Origin: Tubulanus polymorphus | Taxonomy: Eukaryota; Nemertea; Palaeonemertea; Tubulaniformes; Tubulanidae | Length of the DNA: 64,000 bases | Assembly: GCF_964204645.1 (NCBI RefSeq) | Contig: NC_134028.1 | Coordinates: forward strand, 3,632,501 to 3,696,500 | Reading direction: 5' to 3' | Part shown: piece after piece, positions 38,738-53,035 of the stretch | How the letters are laid out: every line of letters starts with the position of its first letter | Position numbering within the stretch: the first letter of the stretch is position 1 | The notes under the pieces: model-generated | Told to the model about the DNA's origin: nothing | The model's database searches: none | The model's input: only the letters and a program-made list of their open reading frames with translations | Translations under genes and position numbers: made by a program

Positions 38738-39233
38738 TAGGGAAAAACCGAAAGAGCAGTAGCGGCGGAGCTATTAACATTTGATCTTATTGAATTATGA
38801 AATGAGCGAAAATTGAAATAATTTCCAGAATTTGTGATGTTAATTCATATCAATTATTTATGATCAATAAATTCAAAAAGGTTGACAATAACGTGTTTGA
38901 TTCGGTCGTTTTTTTCCACTAACGTCAAAGGAAAGAATCTTGTACTGTTATGATAAAAAGAGCATCTTTGATTTTTGGAACAACCTATATACAGCTCGCA
39001 TACCAACGACGTTGCCGCAGTTGCCGATCGTGTTATATCTTCTAAATCTTTTGTTATGATTGATTGAATCGTTTCTGTGCGACATATCAGTCTGCGTACG
39101 CCGGATTTCAAATACCCTACTCGCAGGTCGATTCGGTATGGTGATTGGTAGATGATGTTAAAATATTGAGTATTTTCTAACAACCAATCGCTTCTCTCAA
39201 CTCACGTGAGTCACATCAAGGTCGCTGTATACA

Positions 39234-40181
39234 ATGCAAAATACGAGTGCGGTCGTTGAATTTACTAAATGTGACAAATGGAAAAAGAAAGGGGTCAGAT
39301 GGGACTACCAGTACAGCGTATTGGCATACATCTATTTCATCGGACCGGCAACTATCTTCAGCATGATACCTAACTGCTTTACTCTCATAATTCTGAACAC
39401 GATGAAAAGTCGTTCTTATAGTTTAGTAAAAGCCATTGCTGTTAATGGTGTACTGTACTCGTTTCTTGTTTTTGTCGTGTACCCGCTAAGGATCACTCAT
39501 ATCTATCGGCTTCTTGGAGATATCATTTTTCGTGTAGATGACTGGAGATTTGGACGAGCATTTGTTATAGTTTCTAACGGAGGTTATCACATATTTCTTC
39601 TCACTCGTAACTGGTGTGTTTTCTTGTTGAGTTTAGAGCGGTGTGCAATTGTGTTCTTTCCTTTGAAATCTTGTATTTTTGGACGAAAAGTATCGTCAAT
39701 TTTCTCTTAGCGATCATACACCGCAGTTCACTAGCGATGTACCTCCCTCATCTCGTTCCCAGGTCACCATTCTTTTATGCAAAGCCGTGCGGCAAATCAG
39801 GACCGACCATAAGTATGCACAAAAAAGTGAAGCTTAGCATTTACCAGAATTATTTTCAGTACTTGTGAAATGGAACCAGGCAATCATGGCGTGGCCGGAA
39901 TTTATATTCGGGGTTTTAGTTCCTATGATATTCCTGTTTGTAACAAACACGGCCTTTTAATCGTTAATCTCTTCATCAAAAAGGAGTCACGTGATAAAAT
40001 TTTCACGCAAAAAACTGAAAAACAAACGGAATTGAGTACGAGAGAAAAAAGAGTGATGCGGATGGTATTAACAGTTGTGTCTGTTTACATTGCATGTGAG
40101 TCAGTGTTTCTTATCGACCGAATAATTAGTGGGGGCCACTTGGGCATCAAATATTCAATTGAAGTCGAACTTTTCAAATGA
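39234..40181 (+). pseudogene. GPCR B, frameshifted and lacking TM7
   Basis: Begins MQNTSAVVEFTKCDKWKKK and is open through TM1-TM3 (RNWCVFLLSLERC). A frameshift near 39690 breaks the frame in TM4. The next piece (LLAIIHRSSLAMYLPHLVPR to KPCGKSGPTIS) lies in another frame and ends at a stop near 39866. A third piece from 39870 covers TM5-TM6 (EKRVMRMVLTVVSVYIACES). No TM7 with the NFVIY block follows. Closest to GPCR A; intact relative at 53036. Confidence 0.88.
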
Positions 40182-40593
40182 TGGTCTATTTATTCAATAT
40201 CTTCTAAATTAGATGTTACCTTACTACAATACAATATAAACCGACGTCTATAATTTCAATAAAAAGTAAAAAAGTCAAATATGTTTTGAAAAGGACAAAT
40301 TTTAATTCGAATAGCACCGACTATTCAATATGGATATTAATATTGGTCTAGAAATTCGAGATTAGTTAAGTCATTTCAAAGGATTTTGGCGTTACTAGCC
40401 TCCTTTAAGTGCCAACCTACAAAATCCATATCTTACGTTCTAACGGCTTATCTCATTTTTCTTCCGCGGTGATGGTGGTTAATTCTATACAATTAGTATT
40501 ATTTACCAGTGAGAATTCAATTGTATTTTGCGCTTACGAAATTTCCGACAATTAGATAGTACATGGATATTGTATCATTCCTCCCATTGGGGA
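40182..40593. other. Spacer between GPCR B and thyropin gene 1
   Basis: AT-rich sequence with no supported gene. Confidence 0.5.
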
Positions 40594-40737
40594 TATGCCA
40601 AAAAGGCACTTATGAGTTGTAGTTATCTTGAAAGGGAAATCTCATTATTGCTGGGGAATTTCAGCAGATGCGACTAGCCACAATTTGTATTTAAATGCCA
40701 CCACGAATTGTGTGCGTCAATTGGTAACGAAACCATC
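40594..40737 (+). promoter_or_regulatory. Promoter of thyropin-like gene 1
   Basis: ATATGCCAAAAAGGCACTTA, TTGAAAGGGAAATCTCA and TTGTATTTAAATGCCACCAC are conserved in front of gene 2 (56103-56239, inverted). The first two also occur at the orphan site 54727-54838. TATTTAAAT is TATA-like, about 50 bp before the ATG. Confidence 0.6.
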
Positions 40738-41634
40738 ATGATGAAAATCGTTCTTTTGATCGTCGCGTCTGTAGCTGTTGCGAACGCTGGTAAGTGCTAA
40801 CATTCAGCTATTTGTAGCTACATGTGTATTTTGATATTACAAATTACGAATCTGGAGATTCTTCCTATCAATTACACAGGTAACTGTAAGCAAGTTCGAG
40901 ATGCTAAACTGGAAGAGCTGAAGAAAAAACCTCTGTTTGGCGCTTTTATTCCGCAATGCGACGCCGATGGAACGTACGCTCGTGTTCAATATATGGGTGC
41001 GACGTAAGTAGTGCTGCAGGGAAAGATTTCTATTTGAATTTTAAACATGAGATCAATGTATCAATGTTTGTATAACTGCTTTCTACCGGAATATATTCAT
41101 TTACAGCAGATTCTGTTTCTTACATGACACACCGTAAACAACAAAATGTAATCAATTGCAGTTTTGTCAGTTCTTTTTTGCAAATTTTTCAAGGACCTAT
41201 TGCGCAGCCAAGGATGGTCAAAGGATCGGCGACTATACGGCAAATCGAGCTAACCGTGATGTAGACTGCAGTAAGTTAAAGCTTTTCTGATCTTCCCTCG
41301 GCAGGAATTCGAACCTGATGGCACCTGGCAGATTTCTAAACCGAAGAATTGAATTCATTTGGAATCGAAGATTAGAGTTTGAGCCATCTTATTTTGATAG
41401 AATGTGATACATTCAACACTTATAAATGCATGATCTGTTTCAGATTGTGCAAGAGACCAATATGAATATAAACAACTCGGAATCGTAGGTAAATTGTTTT
41501 CCTGTGAACAGAGTGGAAACTACAAGTCAGTACAGTGTTCCGGTTCGGTGTGTTTCTGCGTCGACAACAAGGGTCTCCAACTAGCAGGAACTGATACAGT
41601 GAAAATTGGCGAAACTGATCGCCTGAATTGTTAA
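40738..41634 (+). CDS. Thyropin-like secreted protein 1 (two thyroglobulin type-1-like domains)
   Basis: Exons: 40738-40789, 40880-41003, 41194-41270 and 41444-41634; 147 residues. Begins MMKIVLLIVASVAVANAG, a signal peptide with a clear cleavage region. The second domain has the hallmark QCSGSVCFCVD, which corresponds to the QC...CWCV core of thyroglobulin type-1 domains. The first domain has FIPQCDADGTYARVQ then TYCAAKDGQRIGD, so the CWCV core is degenerate. Stand-alone proteins of this kind (thyropins) often inhibit cysteine or other proteases; that is family knowledge and not shown here. It lies beside the protease family. A SINE fragment sits in intron 3. Gene 2 (55241-56102) has identical exon lengths. 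Confidence 0.88.
41288..41345 (-). repeat. SINE fragment in intron of thyropin-like gene 1
   Basis: CCCTCGGCAGGAATTCGAAC is the complement of a pol III B box with the same flank as the SINEs at 29085 and 34545. Gene 2 lacks it. Confidence 0.5.
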
Positions 41635-42285
41635 TTAGCTTGTTAATAAATCATGCAGGTTTCTTGCTGAGAAACATTTGTATCAAAATATCGCTTCATC
41701 AATTTTTTACTTCGGATACCAGAAGAACTTGATTTTTCCGCATCCGGATAATTGGTAGGAAACATTTCATCGATAACACTGTCGTCGATGGTGGTATTTC
41801 GTTTGTACTTCCTTTAGATTGGAAGACCGCACGAACTCTGAGACAGATCCTATAATCGTGTGCAATGTTCAGCCCTAACAAATCCGTTGACCAACACAGG
41901 TAGATCATCGACGAAAAATATGCGAATTCCCATTAGATTTCTTCGTTAATTTTCTTAGATGTTATGTAGTAGCCAAGTCTTGTCCGAGCCTTTCCTGATT
42001 CTTGCTATTTGTGAAGCGATGGTAAAAGTCCAAGCTACACCGAATATGTATGGATAAAGCTTCTCGAATATTGATGAGATCAATATCTGAACTATATTTC
42101 AGTATAAAAGAAAGACTTTGAGACTGCGCTAAAAAACGATCGAACCAAATTGTTAGATTTTTAGATTTATTTTTGATTGATAATTGATATCATTGGATGA
42201 TTAATCTATTATCATTTTAGAATATCGATTGCGAGTTTCCGCTCAATTCATTATTCGATTAGATCAAAGATTAAGAGGTTTTCTC
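41635..42285. other. Spacer between thyropin-like gene 1 and protease C
   Basis: Convergent 3' flanks. On the minus strand near 41700-41820 an open stretch reads TTIDDSVIDEMFPTNYP, faintly like the acidic tail of the proteases (NSIIDAGVIEE). It may be a decayed last exon, but the similarity is too weak to call. Confidence 0.35.
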
Positions 42286-45171
42286 CTATAACAATTGATT
42301 TTCATCATCAGAATTCGGGTCAGGAATGACGTAAACCGGCTCTTTGTATCTCCAATCCACCTCTTCAATAACTCCAGCGTCGATGATGGAATTCTCGTCA
42401 GTATTTCCTTCTGATAACGGGCTGCATGGACTCTGGGCTCGGTTACATTTTTTTGTTGCTGGATCGTACCAGGTCGTCATGTAGTGAGTGAGAATTGTAC
42501 TGCTGCGATTTTTGTTGGTTCGGTACATGATCCGTTTGTCGCAGACATGCATTCGGTGATAGGCCTGGTTTTGATCATCACATTCAAAGTATAAACACCT
42601 GTCAGATTTGTCTTTATATTTCTTACCGACGATTTTATCTTTGCATTTGAATTTCACTACAAATAATAAACGTTTATATTTGATCATTTCAACTCGGAGA
42701 AATATCATTGCATATCTGAATATGATCTGAATATGATTAATTTACGTACATCTCTCATTACAATCTAGAAGAAAGTTTTGATTTTTCATAAGATCTGAAA
42801 ATGAAAACACAGTTTAACAACGAACAGTTTGAAAGATTCTGTTTGCTGTGTTGTACAACGACAAAATCATTTATATGAGAATGACATGATATATTATATC
42901 ATATGAGTTTAACTTACATTCCATTTCAGGGAAAGAAACGTTTCTGTATTTTGGCCAGCGCGCATACTTGTTTTCTTTTTCGTGCACCTCCTGCAGTTGG
43001 CATCGTTTGATAAATCGGTTGCCGCAAGGGAAAATCTTTTGCAGGAATGCGTGTACTTTTGGTAAGTTTTTCTTCATTGACTGTCGAGTATGAACGGTAC
43101 GACGATCCGAAAAGTCTCCGATGAAAGCCTGAACTGCAGTCGCCTACAAATCAAAAGTATATTCAATGATTCTATGTTTTTTATCTTCACTTCTTCATTC
43201 TACGTTTTATCGATAAGTTCTTATTGATAAAATTGCAAAATGAATCATTAAACGTTTGATGTTTCTTTTTGATATTAACAAACTTACGAAAAATTCACGG
43301 TCATCTGTCCGTGCGTAAGTACCCATAGAAAACTTTTCGGCTGAATACTCGAATCCGGCAAAAAGTTGTTTCAATTCTTGTTCTAATAGATATTCCTTGA
43401 AACCCCTCATTCCGAGTACTTGTACACCATGTGCGAACTCATGGATTCCAATATCTTGATCCCAATAACTGCCAATGTAATATTTGAAATCTGTATCGAA
43501 GTCCTATTTCCGGCAAGAGAACAGCATTGGAAAGTACAATTGAACGACATACATGCACTGAGATTGATAACATAGTTATTGACTTACTTGTCTGGTTTGA
43601 TACATGCTACAGTGTTCTCCCAAACTATACTTATAGGTTTGTGTGGGGTTGGGCCTAGGCCACCATACGACAATCTACTGTTGTACGACTCAGATAAGCC
43701 TGTGTACCCCGGAACATGATAAATTTTCTCTACCATCCCCAACACAACGAAGCGACCGTGATTTTTGTAGTAATTACGGCGGATACCACTATGTCCGGCG
43801 AGCAAATAACGAGCCAAGTAGCAAGCTCTTCTCAGACTGTAATCCCTTACATTGTGCGAAGCTGCAAAATCCAACAAGCCATTTATGCAATTTATTGCTT
43901 TATAAGCTACTGTTAGTTTGAATTGAATAATCAAATTAATTCATATACTTCGTTCATATTTTTCAATTCAGAAATGTTTCACCCAAGGGTCGGAGATATG
44001 ATATACCTATAATAAAATGATTACTCTCAACTTACCAATGATAGGTATATTGTACGCGTGTAAAAACTTCGAATAAAATGTCGGTATTGCAGCGAATGAT
44101 AAATTTCTGTATTCTTGTGGTACATCGGTGATTTTTTGACATTCGGATTCACCAGTAGGTTCACCAGTTCGATCTTAAAATAGTTATACACCGCATTGAT
44201 AAGCTATTTCTAGTTAACCCCCATTTACCGTACTCTTGCGACATGTAACATGTTGACAAAGACGTTTGTTGGAAAATCTCTAATTCACTCTGTCGCTATC
44301 CTTACGTACATTCGTCGGCTTCAACCGGAACTGCTGGTTTTCCGCAGACTCCACACGACTCCTTGCAAACCTTCCACATGTATTCTGGGTGTACATTGCA
44401 GTAATTTTTCTTAGCAAAGCTCGCACATCCCGAATAATGATCAACGCATTCCTTGTGATCCGGGCCCCATGACTTCCCTGTTAGCAAAGAAGAGTTTACC
44501 AAAATCTATTGAGCTTGTTTGATTGAGATCGTGTTTAGATGTAATAATCGTAATCAATCATTTGGATCATGAATAGTAATGAACGCGTACATTTCTCAAT
44601 ATCCTCACTCGAGCAAACATTGCAGGATATTTTACATTTAGTGCGGATTTTGCGGATGTATTTTCTGTCACATTCGCCAACGCTTGCCCATTGTTCACAC
44701 TGGGGCTTGGTATCTATACACTGACCTTCACCTAGAAAATAATTACTCCTATGAGAACCAGGTATATTATGAATATCTTAATAAACGCTCTATATTTAGA
44801 AAATCATTGCCTGCCCGTCTTTGCCTCGAGTCGTTGGTTTCACCGACAGATATATGAATCACCTGAAGGAAAAAATTACCTTTCTTAGTTTTGGCTAAAT
44901 CTATACGCACCACAGTTTAAGTTCATGTCCAGCTGTTAACGCAATGTAGCTACATATATTTTGAATATAGCTACATATAATTTGAATATGCCTGGAAGCT
45001 TTCAAACATTGAAGCCTAAAGGTAGCTTGCTAAATCTAAGGACAGACTATACACACCATTCAACAAATCTAAAGTTTTGCTTACCTTTTCATCGTTAGAT
45101 TCGATTGGAAGATCACCATTCGAAAATATGAATAGATTGACAAAAATGAGCAAAACAGCTATTCCTACCAT
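42286..45171 (-). CDS. Protease C: most divergent ShKT-ShKT-M34-like metallopeptidase
   Basis: Exons: 45171-45085, 44862-44811, 44731-44591, 44477-44310, 44173-44036, 43861-43588, 43468-43288, 43143-42918, 42794-42750 and 42656-42286; 560 residues in frame. Signal peptide MVGIAVLLIFVNLFIFSNG. The propeptide exon ends DSRQRRAG, a good furin site. Its splice donor is GC (GCAG before GCAATG) and not GT. ShKT 1 is the least conserved of the set (GECDRKYIRKIRTKC). HEFAH, Tyr and Glu keep the family spacing (HEFAHGVQ at about 296). One extra codon lies in exon 8 and the Cys-rich tail is complete. The upstream flank differs from A, B, D and E. Confidence 0.87.
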
Positions 45172-45246
45172 CTTGTAAAACTATTCAACTATACAATAAA
45201 ATGCATATTCTTCGTGCTACGAAGAGTTACAAATCTAATGTGTTAT

Positions 45247-45556
45247 TCAGCTCAAATAAGTGAATTTTCGGTCCAGCTGGTTGGTATAATCCGTTATTTC
45301 AACTTCAGATAATTCTAAAACAACGCTTTCCCGACCGAACTGAGTGTAATCCCCGTCTCTCAACTGGTGATAATGAGATCTAGAAACTGAATCTGTTGAA
45401 ATCTAATCTGTTTTTCAGCTCAAATAAGTGAATTTTCGGTCCAGCTGGTCGGTATAATCCGTTATTTCAACTTCAGATAATTCTAAAACGACGCTTTCCC
45501 GACCGAACTGAGTGTAATCCCCGTCTCTCAACTGGTGATAATGAGATCTAGAAACT
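45247..45556. repeat. Direct repeat, two units 169 bp apart, upstream of protease C
   Basis: From CAGCTCAAATAAGTGAATTT to GAGATCTAGAAACTG is present twice (about 45248-45387 and 45417-45556), with only a few substitutions. It lies within 400 bp upstream of gene C and could affect its promoter. Confidence 0.85.
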
Positions 45557-46740
45557 GCCAATCATTCGAGTCAGCTCTAATTTCTGACAAATTGTTTTGT
45601 ACGTGTTTCCATGTGAAATGATACGATTTGAATAAATATAATCATCTGAAAATGTATGAAATATTTTATATGTAAATCGAATAATGATGAATGAAAGGAC
45701 AGAAAGATAACAATACATCAATATAATGATAATGGTAGAAAAACAAATATCGAATCATAATTGATGATGGCATTGAAATGATAATACAGTGATAAAACAA
45801 ACATTTATTAGCTACCTTTGCCTACTTTATGGAATTCCCTACGAGAGATATAAAAAGCAATCCGTTCGGCTTTATCGAAGATTCGAAATAACTTCGATGT
45901 AGGCGAAACTTCGATTCCTTTTTAAAATCCCGTTTCAAAGTTTCGTAATGCTTTAGCGAGATGGAATTGTTTTAGTCAAATTCTATGATGTTTTATATGA
46001 TTCCGAAGCGCAGTGAATATTTGTATTCTGTAAGAGAATAAAATGTCTCGTGAATATTGCTATTACTTCTGTTATTACTACAAACTATAAACGTTCGTAG
46101 TGAAAACAATCACGAGAAATGAAAAACAATCATGATAAATAGTGGTAATATGATACTTGCAGTGGATCCTACTACATGTATATCAGCGTTGTCAATATCA
46201 GTGATTGGATGGAAATTATGCATATAATTAAATTCTTACCACAGATAATATGTTAATCAAAATCCATAACTAAATCATGCTTGTGATGCGTTTGTCACAA
46301 ATCTTTTAAATGAAATCCGTGTTCAGGTGAAGTTTAAGTACACAATGTTGGGGATCGTAATGATACTTGAGAGTAAAACAAACATATGACGAATTTGGAA
46401 CTTTCGTCGTACAACACAGCCATAGTGATCCATTCGTCGTGTCATTCTTAGTGATTAAACCATTAATTAGAGGAATGTTGAAAATGTTGATCTCTGGATG
46501 TATTTTTTTTTATAGATATATCATCTCTGTTTACTGCGAATAGAAATACAAAATGGAGTCGGGGGTTTTCGATGTTATAGAAGAAGATTCTATAATTTTA
46601 AGATTTGTGAAAAATTCAATCCTGTGCTTAGGTCCAAGTCGTCACAATTTAATATAACAAAATATGAGATAAACATTTATTTATTCGTGTGTACATACTA
46701 TATCATCCTCTAAAGCATTGAAGGCGAGTTTCTGCACATT
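45557..46740. other. Spacer between proteases C and D
   Basis: AT-rich DNA with no recognised exon. It includes the downstream end of gene D. Confidence 0.5.
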
Positions 46741-49774
<3,034 letters not shown>

Positions 49775-50060
49775 TCTGCTGCTACATAGAATTGTTATTG
49801 AAATGAGTCATTTTATGTATACTGTTCTATGATATTAGCAAACTCGAGAGCGATTGAAATTTACAGAACATTTTGGGAGAGCAGTGTAAATTGGCCCCAC
49901 CTGTTTTAAATCCTAGGTTTCGAATAAGTATCTCACTCATCAATAACTGCTTGAACGAAATTCTCAACAATAATCTAATAGAAAAGCGGATTTTGTTCAG
50001 TCTCCACCTGCGTTCAGTGGATGAAAATCTAAAACGAGTGTGTAAGCTGTTCGTGTGAAA
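49775..50060 (-). promoter_or_regulatory. Promoter region of protease D
   Basis: Read on the minus strand, CTAGGATTTAAAACAGGTGG and the upstream GAACGCAGGTGGAGACTGAA correspond to the two CAGGTGG blocks before genes A, B and E. The distance to the ATG matches gene E. Confidence 0.55.
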
Positions 50061-50305
50061 CGATGGAAGCTTTCATCACAAACATGTTCGATTCTATTCA
50101 TGCGCAGTAATAAACATAGAGTTCATTTGGATATTTCTTCGGATTTGGGGTGTGACCGACATTATTCGAGAATTTATTAACGATTTACAGAGGATATCGA
50201 TTTAATGCCTTTTTTGAAATGTTTGATATTGAGCGATTGGCGTTCCCCAAGGCTGCAGGCCACTTTATCCTTATAACACAGAAATGGCATCGATTGGTGT
50301 CCTCA

Positions 50306-51600
50306 AATAAAGAAGTTTCCAGTTTCTAGGCGCCATTTTGTGGCGGTCCCGCGAGGTCCCCCCATTGTTGCGATGAGTTTAGATTGAATATCATATAGTT
50401 CTGCAGTCCCTTGCTCGACGAAATCAATTTACACTCCATTTTAAAGGAAATGAAATGCAGATATTTGATGGCGATTCTTGGAATTTTTGAACGCAACAAT
50501 TGAGAACAGTGAAGATGTGAAACCAAGGACCGCATATCTTAACCGTGCGTAAAAGAAATCGCAATATTTATTAATTTTAAAATATCTAAGTATCTCTTAA
50601 AGCTATATTTCCAATTTTCCCAGAGGTAAAAGAGGGTTATTTGCAGTTAAAGCCTGCGTTGAATTTTTTAAAATATCTTTCCTGACGACTGATCTGTACC
50701 CGCTTGAGTTTGAGATTACGCGCAAAAGGGGTCTCCCACTGCGCATTGCAATTTCACTGAACATTGAGATTTGCGACAAGAAATTTTTAAATGCAATTTG
50801 ATTTCTTCACATTTTCCATGGGGATATTTTGAGATGATAATCCATATCTTCTTTGTACCGTATTTTGGCGGGAGCAATTCGTTAATCTGGTTTCGGGATC
50901 CGGTTTGTCCCGCTATTGAAGTGTGAACGGCCCAGTTGAGGAATAAAGAAGTTTCCAGTTTCTAGGCGCCATTTTGTGGCGGTCCCGCAAGGTCCCCATT
51001 GTTGCGATAATTTGCGCTCATTTTTAAAACATAAGTTTAGATTGAATATCATATAGTTCTGCAGTCCCTTGCTCGACGAAATCAATTTACACACCATTTT
51101 AAAGGAAATGAAATGCAGATATTTGCTGGCGATTCTTGGAATTTTTGAACGCAACAATTGAGAACAGTGACGATGTGAAACCAAGGACCGCATATAAAGA
51201 CCGTGCGTAAAAGAAATCGCAATACTTATTAATTTTAAAATATCTAAGTATCTCTTAAAGCTATATTTCCAATTTTCACAGAGGTTAAAGAGGGTTATTT
51301 GCAGTTTAAGCCTGCGTTAAAATCTTTTGAATATCTTACCTGACGACTGATCTGTACCCGCTTGAGTTTGAGATTACGCGCAAAAGGGGTCTCCCACTGC
51401 GCATTGCAATTTCACTGAACATTGAGATTTGCGACAAGAACTTTTTAAATGCAATTTGATTTCTTCACATTTTCCATGGGGATATTTTGAGATGATAATC
51501 CATATCTTCTTTGTACCGTATTTTGGCGGGGGCAATTCGTTAATCTGGTTTCGGGATCCGGTTTGTCCCGCTATTGAAGTGTGAACGGCCCAGTTGAAGA
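50306..51600 (-). repeat. Tandem pair of about 635-660 bp repeat units
   Basis: Units 50306-50940 and 50941-51600 both begin near AATAAAGAAGTTTCCAGTTT and end at GTGAACGGCCCAGTTGA. The first unit lacks about 25 bp (ATTTGCGCTCATTTTTAAAA) present in the second. The minus strand has an open stretch starting MRSLVSH in both, but I recognise no protein family. Confidence 0.85.
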
Positions 51601-52205
51601 ATTGTCGTATACAGCCCGTCCAGCCTAGCGCCGATTTTGTGTTCGGTGAAATCAAACGTTTTAGAGTCGATGGTGAAATGTGCCAGTCAATTTAAACGCT
51701 TAGGACATATTTAACACATATCTCTCTCTGGTAATCCCTAATTCTTCGATCATACGATGAATTTAATGAATCTCAACCTTCTTGCTGGGAAACATCGACC
51801 AGAAAACCTTACTGATATAAAATTGCAATATAATATTTAAAGGGGTTCATATCTGTCCCCCATTTGATATTCTGTTTTAGGGGGTCAACGTCCAGTTTGG
51901 CAACTTTCAGCTGCGCCCCATATTCAAAAATATATAAAAACTTAGATTTTTTTTCTAGTGTCCAACCATGAGTGGTACAATCGGTTGACACGCAAATTAG
52001 GTTCTCAACTAGGCCACATTTGCACCCAACACAGAAAGTCCCCACTCTTACAAGAAATCCTTTAATTTCCCAACGCTACAAAACTCGAATTCTTCAAAAC
52101 ACATAAAGTCCATTTTCAACCATACGAAAATAAAGGTTATATATAACCATCAGAAGCAATAGTGATAATTACAAACCAGTATAAAATCTTATTTTTGTGA
52201 TTTCT

Positions 52206-52700
52206 TTTCACAAATCTCAATGTTCAGTGAAATGGCGGTGCGCAGTGGGAGACCCCTTTTGCGCGTAATCTCAAACTCAAGCGGGTACAGATCAGTCGTC
52301 AGGAAAGATATTTTAAAAAATTCAACGCAGGCTTTAACTGCAAATAACCCTCTTTTACCTCTGTGAAAATTGGAAATATAGCTTTAAGAGATACTTAGAT
52401 ATTTTGAAACTAATAAATATTGCGATTTCTTTTACGCACGGTTAAGATATGCGGTCCTTGGTTTCACATCGTCACTGTTCTCAATTGTTGCGTTCAAAAA
52501 TTCCAAGAATCGCCATCAAATATCTGCATTTCATTTCCTTTCAAATGGTGTGTAAATTGATTTCGTCGAGCAAGGGACTGCAGAACTATATGATATTCAA
52601 TCTAAACTTATGTTTTAAAATTGAGCGCAAATTATCGCAACAATAGGGACCTCGAGGGACCGCCACAAAATGGCGCCTAGAAACCGGAAACTTCTTTATC
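52206..52700 (+). repeat. Inverted third copy of the 50306-51600 repeat
   Basis: AATCTCAATGTTCAGTGAAA through CAAAATGGCGCCTAGAAACC is the reverse complement of most of the unit at 50941-51600. One end is shorter. Confidence 0.85.
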
Positions 52701-53035
52701 ATCAAGCTTTATTCTCCTTGCAGATGATATAATATTATATGTATATGTTTGCTTCGCATCGCAACGTTACACGCATGTTTGTTGAATTTGATACCACGTG
52801 ACTCGACGCGTTGATTCCTTCCTTTCGCAGTTTGCTTAATGGTTTGGATCTTTGAAATTGTATTCTGCGGATTTTCATTTATCAAATGGTCGGCACACCG
52901 AGTAATGCATTCAATTTGCTAGTGAGCGTGCTTAGAATAGCATTGTGATTGGTCGGTACCAGCCTATTCCAACCACACCGAGTAGATCTTTCAACTCAGA
53001 TCGTTCGCTTGCGTAGAAAACCGTGACCGAAAACA

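Larger units (their letters stand above)
33993..40181 (+). repeat. Segmental duplication, unit B
   Basis: Head-to-tail copy of unit A: SINE (34545), promoter, protease gene B and GPCR B, with the same spacing. It continues past the point where unit A was cut, so it holds more of the GPCR gene. The two units differ by scattered substitutions and small indels. Confidence 0.85.
50061..53035. other. Spacer between protease D and the intact GPCR
   Basis: Dominated by three copies of one repeat family (50306-51600 and 52206-52700). The remainder is unremarkable AT-rich sequence plus the GPCR promoter after about 52730 (CCACGTGACTCGACGCG at about 52795). Confidence 0.5.
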
